From: Pseudomonadota bacterium
GTDB taxonomy: Bacteria; Pseudomonadota; Gammaproteobacteria; Steroidobacterales; SZUA-146
Length of the DNA: 64,000 nt
NCBI GenBank assembly: GCA_039028935.1
Contig: JBCCHD010000015.1
Coordinates: 18,269-82,268 of the forward strand
Reading direction: 5' to 3'
The notes under the pieces were generated by a model. That model saw nothing but the letters and a program-made list of their open reading frames with translations. It made no database searches and was not told the origin of the DNA. The position numbers and the translations under genes were made by a program. Positions 1 to 10,200 of the stretch are shown in pieces. Every line of letters begins with the position of its first letter. The stretch's first letter is position 1.

Positions 1-580
1 TCGCGTCCGACGCGAGAACCGCGCAGCTTATGCTGTGGCTCGATGTGCGAAAGCCGCCGACAAAACCATGCGAGTTGCCATACACGCGTGTGCCGGTAAA
101 GCTGCTGACGGTGGCGCCCTCGCTATTTTGTATACGCGCATCAAAATCGCGCGCGGATGATTCGCATTCAGACGCCAGCTCAATGGCATCGTTCGCATCA
201 ATACCCCACGGATGATAAAGCGACAAATCCGGAAGCTCTGTGGCCATACGGGATTTATCCGCTAACCCGGCCGCGGGGTCCTCGGCGGTAAACCCCGCAA
301 TCGAGCACGCCTTCGCCACCGTCTGTTCGATCGCGTAGTCAGAAAAATCCGCCGTGCTCGCGGAGCCGTGTGACTGACCTCGGTAGCACGTCAGACTCAG
401 GCTGCGATCGCGTTGATATTCGATCGTCTCCACTTCCCCCAACCGCACATTGACCGACAGTCCGGCACTGGCGCTCACGGCGGTCTCCGCGGCGGTGGCC
501 CCCTGAGCACGGGCGCTGTCCAGGATCCGGCGGGTGAGTGATTCCAGTTCGTCCTGAGCGACGGGAGCAAGCTGCGACAT
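1..580 (-). CDS. pmbA: PmbA/TldE metalloprotease-like subunit (partial, N-terminal part)
   Basis: About 193 N-terminal residues are visible; the rest lies beyond the left edge. The protein starts with MSQLAPVAQDELESL and has the TldD/PmbA N-terminal pattern (ILDSARAQGA, then VNVRLGEVETIEYQRDRS). PmbA (TldE) is the partner of TldD in a cytoplasmic heterodimeric protease that trims unfolded or leader peptides, known for microcin B17 maturation and CcdA degradation. PmbA lacks the zinc site that TldD carries. Its partner tldD is in the same window at 5769-7232. The start ATG (578-580) faces a divergently read lipoprotein gene and darP, and pmbA next to darP (yjgA) is a common gammaproteobacterial arrangement. 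Confidence 0.9.
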   Translation of the reverse strand, partial: MSQLAPVAQDELESLTRRILDSARAQGATAAETAVSASAGLSVNVRLGEVETIEYQRDRSLSLTCYRGQSHGSASTADFSDYAIEQTVAKACSIAGFTAEDPAAGLADKSRMATELPDLSLYHPWGIDANDAIELASECESSARDFDARIQNSEGATVSSFTGTRVYGNSHGFVGGFRTSSHSISCAVLASDA

Positions 581-681
581 GATTAAACCATCCGAATTGA
601 GATCATTGAGCGACGCGCAGGCCGCGTGGCAGAGTGTACCTGACGCTTGCGGCATTTGGCTCGCATCGCGAGAAAATCGCT

Positions 682-687
682 TATACT
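682..687 (+). promoter_or_regulatory. Candidate -10 element upstream of the lipoprotein gene
   Basis: TATACT lies 62 bases before the ATG at 750 and matches a sigma-70 -10 box at five of six positions. No good -35 hexamer is found at 16-18 bases upstream, so this is a weak candidate based on one box. Confidence 0.25.
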
Positions 688-749
688 CACGAATTAGACG
701 AGAGCCGTTTTCCGCGTGGCTCTGTTCGCTACCGGAGCATTGTGCTGAC

Positions 750-1364
750 ATGATCCACCCACATACACATACACATGCCGATGGGCGCGGCGCGGTTTCT
801 GACCGATGCTCGGCGCGGGGCGTTCACCGGGCACTCGGGGGGCTGCTGGCGTTACTGATTTGCGCCGTTGGATGTACGGCCAGTGATTCGACGCCGACGC
901 CCAACGCTGAAACAGGACACACCGATATGTCAGATAATCGCCAATCCACACCGCCCGAACCGACTGATGCGTCATCAATTGGCGACCGCAAGGCCCGTGT
1001 CACCGACGGACACGATTCGTCGGCGCAACCGTCAGTAACCGTGGACTCGCCGGCATCGTCGTCAGTCAATGTGCACGGTGTACCGGATGACTTGCTGAAA
1101 CGGATGGTCGCGTCGGTGGCTGAGCAGGCCGGTGTATCGGCAGACACTGTGCAGCTGGTGCGCGCGGAGTCCACCACGTGGCGCGATGGTTCGCTGGGCT
1201 GCCCACAGCCCGGCATGGCCTACAGCCAAGCACTGGTGGACGGCTACTGGGTGATCTATCGCGCAGGCGATGAAGAGTACGATTTACGAGCGACCCGTCA
1301 GGGCACTTTCACGCGCTGTACCGGCGCCACTAAGCAACCCCCGATTCGCTATGACGACACGTGA
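750..1364 (+). CDS. Putative lipoprotein with conserved GSLGCP / YDLR C-terminal domain
   Basis: 204 residues from the ATG at 750. The frame is open upstream to 579, but 750 puts a signal sequence near the N-terminus: a basic n-region, a hydrophobic stretch GLLALLICAVG, and Cys42 in the lipobox-like AVGC. A Ser/Thr/Pro/Asp-rich linker follows (about residues 45-115). The last ~90 residues form a small domain with TTWRDGSLGCPQPGM, then YSQALVDGYWVIY and a terminal RC, a pattern I recall from uncharacterised bacterial lipoproteins. The function is unknown. The -3 lipobox residue is Ala rather than Leu, so lipidation is likely but not certain. The 3' end overlaps the darP start by 14 bases, which suggests cotranscription and translational coupling. 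Confidence 0.7.
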   Translation: MIHPHTHTHADGRGAVSDRCSARGVHRALGGLLALLICAVGCTASDSTPTPNAETGHTDMSDNRQSTPPEPTDASSIGDRKARVTDGHDSSAQPSVTVDSPASSSVNVHGVPDDLLKRMVASVAEQAGVSADTVQLVRAESTTWRDGSLGCPQPGMAYSQALVDGYWVIYRAGDEEYDLRATRQGTFTRCTGATKQPPIRYDDT

Positions 1365-1884
1365 TCGTTTAGTCGACGATGCGCCTGACGACGAGGGCCT
1401 GAGCAAGACCCGACTCAAAAAGGAAATGCATCGACTACAAAAACTCGGTGAAGAACTCATCGACCTGAATCGCCGTCAACTCGATGCGTTGCCGCTGCCT
1501 GATGAGCTTCGCGCGGCCATCGATGCTGCTCAAAAAATGACCAAACATCGGGCGCTCTATCGACAACGACAGTTCATCGGCAAGGTCATGCGCTCGATCG
1601 ATGCAAGCCCTATTGAGGTGGCGCTGAACAACCTGCGACACCCCGAGCGTCAGGCCAATGCCCGCTTTCATAAAGTCGAACACTGGCGCGATACGCTGGT
1701 CGCCCATCCGGAGCGCAGCAGCGATTTCATTACTGAGTTTCCCTCGATCGATCGCCAGCAGCTTGGCCAAAAAGTGCGTGCAGCCAACAAAGAGCATCTT
1801 AACGGCAAGCCCGTCGGCGCTGGCAAGGCACTATTTCGATTCATTGACGCGCATTTCGAACGACTCGAGGCGTCGGCGGAGTAA
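1351..1884 (+). CDS. darP: Ribosome-associated protein DarP (YjgA, DUF615)
   Basis: 177 residues from the ATG at 1351; a longer reading from 1270 is rejected because its extra residues are the lipoprotein sequence in another frame and the family begins near this Met. Family features include SKTRLKKEMHRLQKLGEELI, KMTKHRALYRQRQFIGKVMR and the C-terminal KALFRFIDAHF. DarP associates with late 50S intermediates and helps final maturation of the peptidyl transferase centre. It overlaps the upstream lipoprotein gene by 14 bases and precedes purE by 42 bases. Confidence 0.93.
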   Translation: MTTRDRLVDDAPDDEGLSKTRLKKEMHRLQKLGEELIDLNRRQLDALPLPDELRAAIDAAQKMTKHRALYRQRQFIGKVMRSIDASPIEVALNNLRHPERQANARFHKVEHWRDTLVAHPERSSDFITEFPSIDRQQLGQKVRAANKEHLNGKPVGAGKALFRFIDAHFERLEASAE

Positions 1885-1926
1885 ATCGCTGGTGATCAGG
1901 TCGCGCCGCGCTGGTAAACTTAATCT

Positions 1927-2415
1927 ATGAGCATTCGAATCGGCATCATCATGGGGTCTAAATCGGATTGGGACACCATGCGTCACGCCACCGACACTCT
2001 CGAGGCGCTGGGTTTGCGTTACGAGGTGAAAGTCGTGTCGGCGCATCGCACACCCGATTTGCTCTTCGACTACTGTGCGGGCGCACGGGACCGCGGACTG
2101 GAGGTAATTATCGCCGGCGCCGGCGGTGCCGCCCACCTTCCGGGTATGGCCGCCGCCAAAACACCGCTTCCCGTTCTTGGTGTTCCAGTGCAGTCCAAAG
2201 CGCTGAACGGCATCGACTCACTGTTGTCGATTGCCCAAATGCCCGCCGGCATTCCGGTCGGCACGCTCGCCATCGGGCGCGCTGGCGCGGTTAATGCCGC
2301 GCTGCTCGCCGCTGCCATCGTGGCCAATCACGACGACGACGCACGCCGCGCACTGGATGCCTTCCGCGCAGCGCAAACTGAACGGGTGCTTGAGCAACCC
2401 GATCCCAGAGATTAA
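1927..2415 (+). CDS. purE: 5-(carboxyamino)imidazole ribonucleotide mutase PurE
   Basis: 162 residues, the usual length for class I PurE. It converts N5-CAIR to CAIR in purine biosynthesis. Visible motifs are GSKSDW (10-15), SAHRTP (38-43) containing the catalytic His, and [12 protein letters not shown] in the substrate loop. It is followed five bases later by purK, whose product makes the N5-CAIR substrate, so the pair is an operon. No separate promoter is clear in the 42-base gap after darP. Confidence 0.97.
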   Translation: MSIRIGIIMGSKSDWDTMRHATDTLEALGLRYEVKVVSAHRTPDLLFDYCAGARDRGLEVIIAGAGGAAHLPGMAAAKTPLPVLGVPVQSKALNGIDSLLSIAQMPAGIPVGTLAIGRAGAVNAALLAAAIVANHDDDARRALDAFRAAQTERVLEQPDPRD

Positions 2416-2419
2416 GCCG

Positions 2420-3523
2420 ATGGCCTCCAGCGTCACGGTCGGCATCGTGGGGGCGGGCCAACTCGGCCGTATGATGGCACTCGCCGGCACACCGCTCGGC
2501 ATCAACTTTGTGTTTCTCGACGCCAATGCCGACGCGCCCGCCGCCCGTCTGGGCGAAATGGTCATTGGTCGCTTCGACGACCTAGCCGCCCTTGAAGCGC
2601 TTGCGTCTCGAGTGGATGTGGTCACCTTCGATGTGGAGAACGTGCCCGCTAAGGTGCTCAAAAAAATTGGCGAACATACGCCGGTATGGCCATCCGCCGA
2701 TGCACTCGACACCGCGCAAGATCGACTGTCTGAAAAGACGCTGTTTACGGAACTGGGTATTCCAACGCCATCGTTTGTCGCCGCCAGCACCGAACAAGAG
2801 CTCATGGACGCAGCCATCGACTGCGGCTTCCCGTGTGTCGTCAAAACACGCCGCATGGGTTACGACGGGCGCGGTCAGCGGTTTTTGCACAGTGTCGATG
2901 ACGTGTCGACCGCGTGGAACAGTCTGAACAGCGATGCACTCATCGTCGAGTCGTTTGTGCATTTTGACCGAGAGGTTTCCATTATCGTTGCGCGCAATCG
3001 ACACGGCGATGTTGTGCATTATCCGCTTGCCAGCAATTCTCACAGAAACGGCATCTTGCATGTCAGTGAAGCACCCTGGCATGACGAACGCGATACAGCC
3101 CTTGCGCAGAACTACGCGGCGAAATTGCTCTCACACTTTGATTACTGCGGCGTACTCACGATCGAACTGTTTTCGACCAAAGACGGACTCTTGGTGAACG
3201 AAATCGCGCCGCGCGTGCACAACTCCGGACACTGGACAATCGAAGGCGCCGAAACCAGTCAATTTGAAAATCACTTACGCGCCATCCTCAACTGGCAACT
3301 GGGCAGCACTGCGCCCCGCGGGCATTCGGCAATGATCAATTTCCTGGGCCGAATGCCCGACGCCAACACCTGCTATGCGGTGCCAGGCATGCACTTTCAC
3401 TCGTACGGCAAATCCAATCGCCCCTCTCGCAAAGTGGGTCACGGCACGATTAACGCCACGACACCCGAAGCGGTGAGCGAGGCGGTCAGTCAGTTTGAGA
3501 CGCTCTACACGCCGGACCTCTAA
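2420..3523 (+). CDS. purK: N5-carboxyaminoimidazole ribonucleotide synthase PurK
   Basis: 367 residues from the ATG at 2420, five bases after the purE stop. The open frame extends upstream into purE, but those residues are purE read in another frame. PurK is an ATP-grasp enzyme that joins bicarbonate to AIR using ATP. The N-terminal fold begins VGIVGAGQLGRMMALAG, the ATP-grasp region has PCVVKTRRMGYDGRGQ, and the C-terminal metal/ATP site is in NEIAPRVHNSGHWTIEG. The gene ends 12 bases from a convergent gene with no obvious terminator between them. Confidence 0.97.
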   Translation: MASSVTVGIVGAGQLGRMMALAGTPLGINFVFLDANADAPAARLGEMVIGRFDDLAALEALASRVDVVTFDVENVPAKVLKKIGEHTPVWPSADALDTAQDRLSEKTLFTELGIPTPSFVAASTEQELMDAAIDCGFPCVVKTRRMGYDGRGQRFLHSVDDVSTAWNSLNSDALIVESFVHFDREVSIIVARNRHGDVVHYPLASNSHRNGILHVSEAPWHDERDTALAQNYAAKLLSHFDYCGVLTIELFSTKDGLLVNEIAPRVHNSGHWTIEGAETSQFENHLRAILNWQLGSTAPRGHSAMINFLGRMPDANTCYAVPGMHFHSYGKSNRPSRKVGHGTINATTPEAVSEAVSQFETLYTPDL

Positions 3524-3535
3524 CGCCGCCAATTC

Positions 3536-3952
3536 CTAGCTTGTGGTGCTGTCCAACGCAGCCTTCACTGCCACGGTTATGGCGTCGGCGTCCATTGCTT
3601 TCGTTACGCGGGAATACAGCTTCCCGGTGCGCGCGTCAACCAGCAACATAAAACCTGTGCGACCCTCGTTTTTAGCGTAATACTCCCCAATACCCAGCGC
3701 GTTAGCCAGCAGTCCCGACTGGTGGCGACGGGTATCGTCGGTGAGATCTAGTGTTAAAAACAACACGCGTTCATTGTCTAGATCGGCCTGGCTACGGGCT
3801 TTATTGATGGCGGGGTCCAACACCTTGCAGCTGCCGCACCAATCCGCATAAAACAACACGCTATACAAGGCGGGCTGAGCCGCGTGGTCGTCCGCCTGAG
3901 CGGGCATTGCCGCGGCAAATGCCAGGCACAAAACAACGATGATTTTTTGCAT
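3536..3952 (-). CDS. Exported thioredoxin-fold protein with a CGSC active site
   Basis: 138 residues from the ATG at 3952, chosen because GGAGA lies six bases upstream; in-frame starts further upstream lack such a site. Residues 1-20 are a signal peptide ending AQA, so the mature protein is periplasmic. The active site is W38-C39-G40-S41-C42-K43 in LFYADWCGSCKVLDP, followed by a central LFLTLDLTDD strand. The usual thioredoxin cis-Pro position is not obvious; the matching region reads RTGFMLLVDARTGKL. It is probably a thiol-disulfide oxidoreductase of unknown target. The ABC permease gene ends 126 bases upstream on the same strand, so cotranscription is possible. Confidence 0.75.
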   Translation of the reverse strand: MQKIIVVLCLAFAAAMPAQADDHAAQPALYSVLFYADWCGSCKVLDPAINKARSQADLDNERVLFLTLDLTDDTRRHQSGLLANALGIGEYYAKNEGRTGFMLLVDARTGKLYSRVTKAMDADAITVAVKAALDSTTS

Positions 3953-4078
3953 CGATTTCTCCATGTGAACAATGTCTGTGTGAACACAGACCGGCACCTG
4001 GAGAGAAATATTTCGCAATTGAGGCTGATTTGTTCAGGCGCCCAGCTCAAGCCGTATCCGTTACCCCATAGGCGGACA

Positions 4079-5254
4079 CTACACCAGCAGTGATTCCTGG
4101 TAGTAGCGATAGACCGACAACATCGCCAAAACCAGCGCGAGAGCGAGCGTCGAGACCACCGATATCACCACCGCCTCGGGGGCCAAGGGAATGCCCTTCA
4201 CCAACTCGGTGACGAGCAGGTGCTGACTGAGACTGGGTACGAGCATGAACGACGACTGTGGTTTAAGCGAAGCGAAAATCGCGAGCATGATGGGCAAGGT
4301 GGGCAACATCATGGCCATGGACAGATAGCTTTGCGCTTCCTTATACGTTTTGCTGAAGGTCGCGATGATTGTCATAAACGCCGCGCCGAACAGCACAAAT
4401 GGCAACATGATTAAAAAGGTCTGGATGGCGATCGGAACGGAAAAATTGGCCACCATATTGATTTTCTCGAGTGGCAACAATTTCACGCTGAAATAGAATG
4501 CCACAATGCTCATGAACAAAGACATTGCCATGAATAATGATGTCGCGAGCAATTTGCCGATGATTAAACGGCCGCGAGAAACGGGCACACTGAGCAATGA
4601 TTCAAGCGAACCGCGTTCGCGCTCGCCGGCGGTCGTGTCGATAGCCAAGTACATACCACCCATGAGCACGGCAAAAATAAAAAAGTACGTAATGACACCC
4701 ACAATCATGATGGCACGCGATGCGGGTGTTGAAATGTCCACATGATCGATCGCAAGCGGCTCCACAACGACCGAACTGATGCCGCGTGCCTGAAGCCGCA
4801 AAACGCCCGTTTTTTTGTTGTAGGCCTGAAGAATGGCGGTTAGCCGGGAGAATGGTTTTTGTGTTTTCTGACTGGATTGATCGGCGACGGTCTGAACTGT
4901 CGCGGGCACGCCATCGCGAAAATGCCGCGGGAAGGACTCGCTGATGATGAGCATCACCGGGTATTCTCGATCGCGCACCAGTGCCTCACCATCAGTCGTG
5001 GCCGGTAGTTCCTTGAGCTGCACATTATTCTGACGAATAAACTGCATCAGATTTGGTGCGTACTCCGCGCCGATCACTGGAATCTCAAGCGTCTCATCCA
5101 CATCGTCGAGCTGCGTGCTCAACATAATGCTGATCATGCCGGAAAAAACGAGTGGCCCAAGCAGCGGGCCGAGTAACAACGCGGACAACATGGTTCGACG
5201 ATCACGAAAATTATCAGTGACTTCTTTCCAAAAAACGGTCAGAACAGCGTGCAC
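4079..5254 (-). CDS. ABC-2 type transporter permease, NatB-like
   Basis: 391 residues from a GTG at 5254 preceded by AAAGGAG eight bases upstream. The topology fits the NatB/ABC-2 family: one membrane segment near residues 22-47, a large outside domain (about 48-180), then five or six C-terminal segments. The family signature is seen in TTAGERERGSLESLLSVPVS with SRGRLIIGKLLATS after it. NatB pairs with the ATPase NatA to export sodium or other substrates. No ATPase gene is adjacent: upstream is 514 bases without a gene, downstream is the thioredoxin-like gene. The substrate cannot be told from sequence. Confidence 0.85.
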   Translation of the reverse strand: MHAVLTVFWKEVTDNFRDRRTMLSALLLGPLLGPLVFSGMISIMLSTQLDDVDETLEIPVIGAEYAPNLMQFIRQNNVQLKELPATTDGEALVRDREYPVMLIISESFPRHFRDGVPATVQTVADQSSQKTQKPFSRLTAILQAYNKKTGVLRLQARGISSVVVEPLAIDHVDISTPASRAIMIVGVITYFFIFAVLMGGMYLAIDTTAGERERGSLESLLSVPVSRGRLIIGKLLATSLFMAMSLFMSIVAFYFSVKLLPLEKINMVANFSVPIAIQTFLIMLPFVLFGAAFMTIIATFSKTYKEAQSYLSMAMMLPTLPIMLAIFASLKPQSSFMLVPSLSQHLLVTELVKGIPLAPEAVVISVVSTLALALVLAMLSVYRYYQESLLV

Positions 5255-5333
5255 AGCGCACTCCTTTGATAAACCAAACGGTATAAGTTGCAGGAACTTA
5301 GATGAATAACTAAACGCAATTTATAATCCAAGA

Positions 5334-5592
5334 GTAACCACTGCTTTGCATAACTTGTCGCCAATTTGAGACAGTTGTCGGCATCATGCGGTTTTGCGAC
5401 CCTCTTAATCGACACACAGCGCTGCGCAGATTGCACGTTCGATACGCATCGTGCCCGCGCTGGCCAAGTAACAGTGTAAAGGTTTAAGACGGTTCTTGGG
5501 GGGTGTTTCGTACACGGAAGCAGAAGAGTACTTGGCCTCTTTCCCTGCTTCTGAGTGTCTTGAGTCTAAGCTTAAGACGCTCGCCCCGTTTT
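5334..5592 (+). ncRNA. Candidate small RNA: TATAAT start to hairpin plus T-rich end
   Basis: Speculative. A perfect -10 box TATAAT (5322-5327) has only a poor -35 (TAGATG, 17-base spacer). About 220 bases downstream come three adjacent hairpins, the last followed by CCCCG and TTTTCTTTCT, resembling a weak intrinsic terminator. The last hairpin pairs fully only in plus-strand RNA because it uses three G-U pairs. The ends given are inferred. The hairpins could instead form in the tldD 3' transcript or be a palindromic repeat element. Confidence 0.2.
5503..5583 (+). repeat. Three consecutive hairpins
   Basis: Hairpin 1: GTGT (5503-5506) with ACAC (5512-5515). Hairpin 2: GAAGCAGAAGAG (5517-5528), 8-base loop, CTCTT (5537-5541), 3-base bulge, CTGCTTC (5545-5551). 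Hairpin 3: 5552-5564 pairs with 5571-5583 around a 6-base loop, 13 pairs including three G-U wobbles when read as plus-strand RNA. They abut one another without spacers. Confidence 0.6.
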
Positions 5593-5768
5593 CTTTCTGT
5601 CCATCGGCCGCGCTAACGACTTCCATCGTTTTGACACTGCCCGCTACACGCAGCGTGTCACTGAATTACACCGACACGACCAGGAGGAGTGTGGTTGTCG
5701 ATTCGATCGACTGCACACGGCGGTGTTCAAACAGTGAGGCGCGTTCACATGCACCGATCGCGCCTAAG

Positions 5769-7232
5769 TCAGCCTGTGCCACCAACTGTGAGCGTATCGA
5801 TTTTCAGCGTGGGCTGACCTACCCCAACGGGCACGCTCTGCCCTTCTTTGCCACACGTTCCCACACCCGCATCGAGCTGAAGGTCATCCCCCACCATACT
5901 GACCTCCTTGAGCACATCCGGGCCGCTACCGATCAGCGTCGCACCTTTAACCGGCCGCGTCATTTTGCCCTTCTCAATCAAGTAGGCTTGGCTCGCCGAA
6001 AAAACAAACTTACCCGACGTGATATCCACCTCGCCACCGCCGAAGTTGGCCGCGTACAGTCCTTTGTCAACCGACGCGATTATTTCTTCCGGATTATGCG
6101 GCCCTGGCAGCATGTAGGTGTTGGTCATACGCGGCATAGGCAAATGCGCAAAGGATTCGCGTCGCCCGTTACCGGTTGCCGCCACACCCATCAATTTCGC
6201 ATTGAGCTTATCTTGCATGTAGCCCTTTAACACACCGTTTTCGATCAAATGTGTGCACTGTGTAGGGTAGCCTTCGTCATCCACCGTAAGCGACCCGCGG
6301 CGATTAGGCAGCGTTCCGTCGTCCACTACTGTGCAATATTCCGACGCCACTTTTTGACCGACCGCCTGACTAAAGGCCGACGTTCCTTTGCGATTAAAGT
6401 CGCCTTCGAGACCGTGACCGATGGCTTCGTGGAGCAATATGCCAGGCCAACCGGGACCCAGAACGACGGTCATAGGCCCCGCTGGCGCCGCACCGGCCTC
6501 GAGATTGACCAGCGCCTGATCGACCGCCTCGCGACCCAATTCAATTGCGCGCTCGCCGTTGGCAAATGCGTCTAAACCATAACGGCCGCCACATCCGGCG
6601 TAACCCTGCTCGCGGCGCCCGTTCGATTCGACAATCACCGACACATTCATGCGTACCAGAGGTCGCACGTCGGCCGCCAAGGTGCCGTCGGCCGCGGCTA
6701 CTAACATCTGCTCATGCACACCTGACATGGAGACGACTACCTCGCATACCCGACTGTCCATCGCACGCACCGCTTTATCCACGCGCTCAAGCAATGCAAT
6801 TTTGGCATGATCGTCGAGTGTCGTGAGCGGGCTGGCTGGCTGATACAGCGGTGAGCCTGGCGTCCGACGCCACGCCTGCATACGCCCTTGCTCACCGCGT
6901 CGCGCAATCGCGCGAGCCGCCGTGGAGGCCTGATCAAGCGCGGGCAGGATCAACTCGTCGGCATACGCAAAGCCGGTTTTCTCCTCGCTGATCGCGCGGA
7001 CCCCAACCCCTTGTTCAATCGACTGGCTGGCGTCTTTAACGCGACCGTCCTCGAGTGTCCAAGACTCTTGAATCGTGTGTTGAAAATACGCGTCCGCTTC
7101 GTCGATGCCCGGCGCCATCGCGGTGGCCAAGGTGCGCTCAACATCGGCGAGCGTCAGGCCAGCCCCGCCAAGCAAGTCGCGCTCGACCTGCTGGGTAATC
7201 ACGTCATAACTCGGTAGTGCAATGGCGGACAC
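5769..7232 (-). CDS. tldD: Metalloprotease TldD
   Basis: 487 residues, normal for the family. TldD is the zinc-bearing subunit of the TldD/PmbA protease, which digests extended peptides inside a closed chamber. The HExxxH zinc motif is HEAIGH (268-273) followed by [14 protein letters not shown]; the likely third ligand is the Cys near residue 460 in GTCGKEGQ. It lies 66 bases downstream of yhdP, the usual rng-yhdP-tldD order. The partner pmbA is about 5 kb away on the same strand, with purEK and the ABC permease in between. Confidence 0.96.
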   Translation of the reverse strand: MSAIALPSYDVITQQVERDLLGGAGLTLADVERTLATAMAPGIDEADAYFQHTIQESWTLEDGRVKDASQSIEQGVGVRAISEEKTGFAYADELILPALDQASTAARAIARRGEQGRMQAWRRTPGSPLYQPASPLTTLDDHAKIALLERVDKAVRAMDSRVCEVVVSMSGVHEQMLVAAADGTLAADVRPLVRMNVSVIVESNGRREQGYAGCGGRYGLDAFANGERAIELGREAVDQALVNLEAGAAPAGPMTVVLGPGWPGILLHEAIGHGLEGDFNRKGTSAFSQAVGQKVASEYCTVVDDGTLPNRRGSLTVDDEGYPTQCTHLIENGVLKGYMQDKLNAKLMGVAATGNGRRESFAHLPMPRMTNTYMLPGPHNPEEIIASVDKGLYAANFGGGEVDITSGKFVFSASQAYLIEKGKMTRPVKGATLIGSGPDVLKEVSMVGDDLQLDAGVGTCGKEGQSVPVGVGQPTLKIDTLTVGGTG

Positions 7233-7298
7233 ACTGTCTCCTCATCTACGGCTGATCGAATAAAGAGCGATATTGTAGCGCATCGTAACGCCCACACC

Positions 7299-10200
7299 TT
7301 ATTCGGGCGTCGGAGGCTCGACCGCTTCGTTGGACACCGGTGGCTCAGTCGACGAGCCCGCCGCACCCGTACCAACGTCATCCGGCTCGGTTTCCGGCGG
7401 CACATCGGGTCGCGCGGAGCCCGTGCGGGTGATCACCGGCTCTTCCCAACCACCGGTGATCGAGTAACTGACTTTGCCCATATTCTGCAGTGGTTTTTTG
7501 AAAATCTCCGTCACCACCAACAACGCGGCACCCACGGCCGGGCCTCCTGCAATCGCGCCGGCAATGGGCAGCGATGAGCCAAAATTAGCGTAGACGAGTG
7601 CGGTCTGGTCGTAGTCTTTTTCGATGATTCCGGTGCGACCGACAATCACCACATTGGCCGCGGGCCCTGACAGCGCCAAGTTGTCAGTGACGGCACTGCC
7701 TTCCTCGATAACAAAATCACCGGCGATTGAATCGAATCCAAAGCCCGAATCGAAGACATCGCGAAAGTCGAGATTCAGACGCCGAGGTAAAGCCCCGATA
7801 CTCAACAACCCAAACACTCGTCCGGCGCCGGGATCCACAGACACCAGTTTCCCTTGCCCGATTTCGACCGTCAGCGTGCCCTCCACCGTCTCAAGATAGT
7901 TGGGCGTCCATCCGGTTGGCCAGTTCATCTCCAATTTTGCTGACGCGCTGTCGGCCTGCATAAACTCCGCAAAGTTGAGCGCCTTGAGCGTGTTCTGCAC
8001 ATTCGTTGAATTGAGTTCGCTGACTAGATATGTCGTCGACTCGCCGTTACCAAACACCCATGATCCGGTTGTCCGTGTAGTAAAGTCCTCAGCGGTGGTT
8101 GTAAACTCTCTGATCGCCACCAGATTTTGCCGAGCCTCAAGGTGGGCGACCAGCACCCCCAGATCGAAATCATTAAACCGAAACGAATTGACCAACGCTC
8201 GAAACGAAGGCGCGGAACGTGGGTCGACAGGCTCGTCGCTATCATTGCTGGCCCATTCCACCCGCTCGAATTGACCGATCACGGGGTCATCGGGCGTTAC
8301 AACATGCGGAACCGATAGCAAGCCCTCCAGTTTTTCGCCCGTGAACGTGAACATCCGTCGCGCATCCTGCTTCGCCATCGTGAGGCGATTCGCACCGAAT
8401 TCCTGTTGGAGCCCAGCAAGATTGACCACGTCAAGTTCGGCACTGTGAACGTCCACCCATGGCGAGTCCGACGCGTAGTGTTCCACGAACCGACTAATCT
8501 GCGACAAATCAAGATAGTCGACGTCGCCCACAATACGCACTTGTTCAAGACCGGGAAGCGTGGCCCCGCCCTGACCAAACCGTAGCTCACCCCTCGGCAC
8601 GATCCAGCGACCATCACGACTCTGTACTTGAGCAATTACGTTGGTGTTATCGCCATAACCGGTCGTAACACGCAAACGATCCTCATCGATCACCGTTAAC
8701 ATGGCGTCGATAAAACGCGCTTCATCCGCGCGCTTGGCAAGCGGCGCCGGCAAAGTGATTGCCATGCCCTCGAGCGAGGAACGCAGGCGCGCCTGGAGCG
8801 GCATATTGCTGCCTACTGCGGGTAAGGCCAGCGACGCGCGCCAAGATGCCAAACCACTCAAATGATCCGCCAAACGCTCGTGCACATGACGCGCCAGCGA
8901 CGATGGCCGAGTCGCGCCTCGCAGTTCGATGTCGGTTGAATACCCCTCCACAGAAGACGGCGACACCGCGATCTCAACCGGCTCACCAAGAAACTGTCCT
9001 TGGATACCACTGCCCGTCAGACCGTTTCTCGATGCCCGTAGCTCACCGCGTAAATCCGTGGCCGTTTGACGCCAATCGCGAAATTGAAACTGCGCTTCCT
9101 CAAACTGAAGGGCGACATCAAACTGCGTATCCTTACGGGCTTTTGTTGGGATGGTCAGATTGACTTGCGCACGGCCATCTCCAAAAAACTGCGCATCCGG
9201 CCAGCTTTGCCCCCAATTATCCACCAGTGGTGTCGCATCCAGAAACGCACGCATATCATCGAGCTGCGCAGACACGCCGCCTTCAACAAACACGATCGCT
9301 TTTTTAAAATCGTCAATCGAGGCCTGCGCATCATCGATGCTCAGCGTAAGTAGATTCGCTTTGGAAACCGAGCCACGAAGGCTGTTACGCTCAAACGTGA
9401 GGGTGGCATCCAGTGCTTCGATGTCTGGCCAGTCTTTAGCGTAGTGCAGTGTCGCACCCACTAAGTCAATGCTCGCCAAAAACTCACCATCCGCTTCGTT
9501 TACAAACGGAAATTTGTGCAGTGGCCCCTTCAGCTGAAAGCGCCCATTGCGCCCGGTACCGTCTGTCAATGCAGCGTCGAGCCAATTGAGCAATCGGCCC
9601 TTGAACCGATTGACCGGGAAGTAATGGTACGCGTTGCTCAAATCGAGCTCGTCGACCGCCAGGGACAGATCGCCGATCCAGCTAGAGTCGGGCGCGTCGC
9701 GACGCAGTCCAATTGACCCATTTACCTGGATGTCGGCATTTTGGAGCAAAAGATTATCGATCTGTATTGTGGTCCCTTCCGGTTCATGACTCCAGACCAC
9801 GTCGGCGCGCACACTGTCCAGCGGCACCTCGTCACGCAACACGCCCGTCAGGTCGATCTGCTCAAGCGCTGTGAGGGTCATTCCCCCTTTGGTCCGACTG
9901 CCAAAAATGCGTGCGTCGAGACCCGAAAAACCAGGCCTGCCCTCCGCCCCACGCAGGCCCGCACCGCGAAGCGTTCCATCCAGCGCAAAATCCGCGATCG
10001 CGTCGTCGGTAAACAGGAAAAACCCATGAATATCAGTAACTCGTCCCGTGGGCGCATAGCGGCTATCTATATCCGCCACGTGCTCATGCGCTGGGAGTGC
10101 CAACGTGATGAGATCGTCGATGTTGAGCTCTGTTGCCGACAACTCGATTCGACGTGCGGTGTGGCCCGTCGACGTGCTCCGCTGCGATGATGTTGCGTCG

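Larger units (their letters stand above)
5255..5768. other. Gene-free region between tldD and the ABC permease
   Basis: 514 bases without a credible coding frame on either strand. The end near the permease (about 5260-5335) is AT-rich and should carry the permease promoter. The middle and right hold a perfect plus-strand TATAAT (5322-5327) and three consecutive hairpins (5503-5583), listed separately. No tRNA or remnant of an ABC ATPase gene was recognised. Confidence 0.7.

Noticed and set aside
2231..2419. Longer N-terminus for PurK.
   Set aside because: The extra residues are purE sequence in another frame; PurK begins at 2420, five bases after purE.
5496..6230. Long plus-strand open frame opposite the end of tldD.
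   Set aside because: Most of it is antisense to the conserved tldD sequence, with no family pattern.
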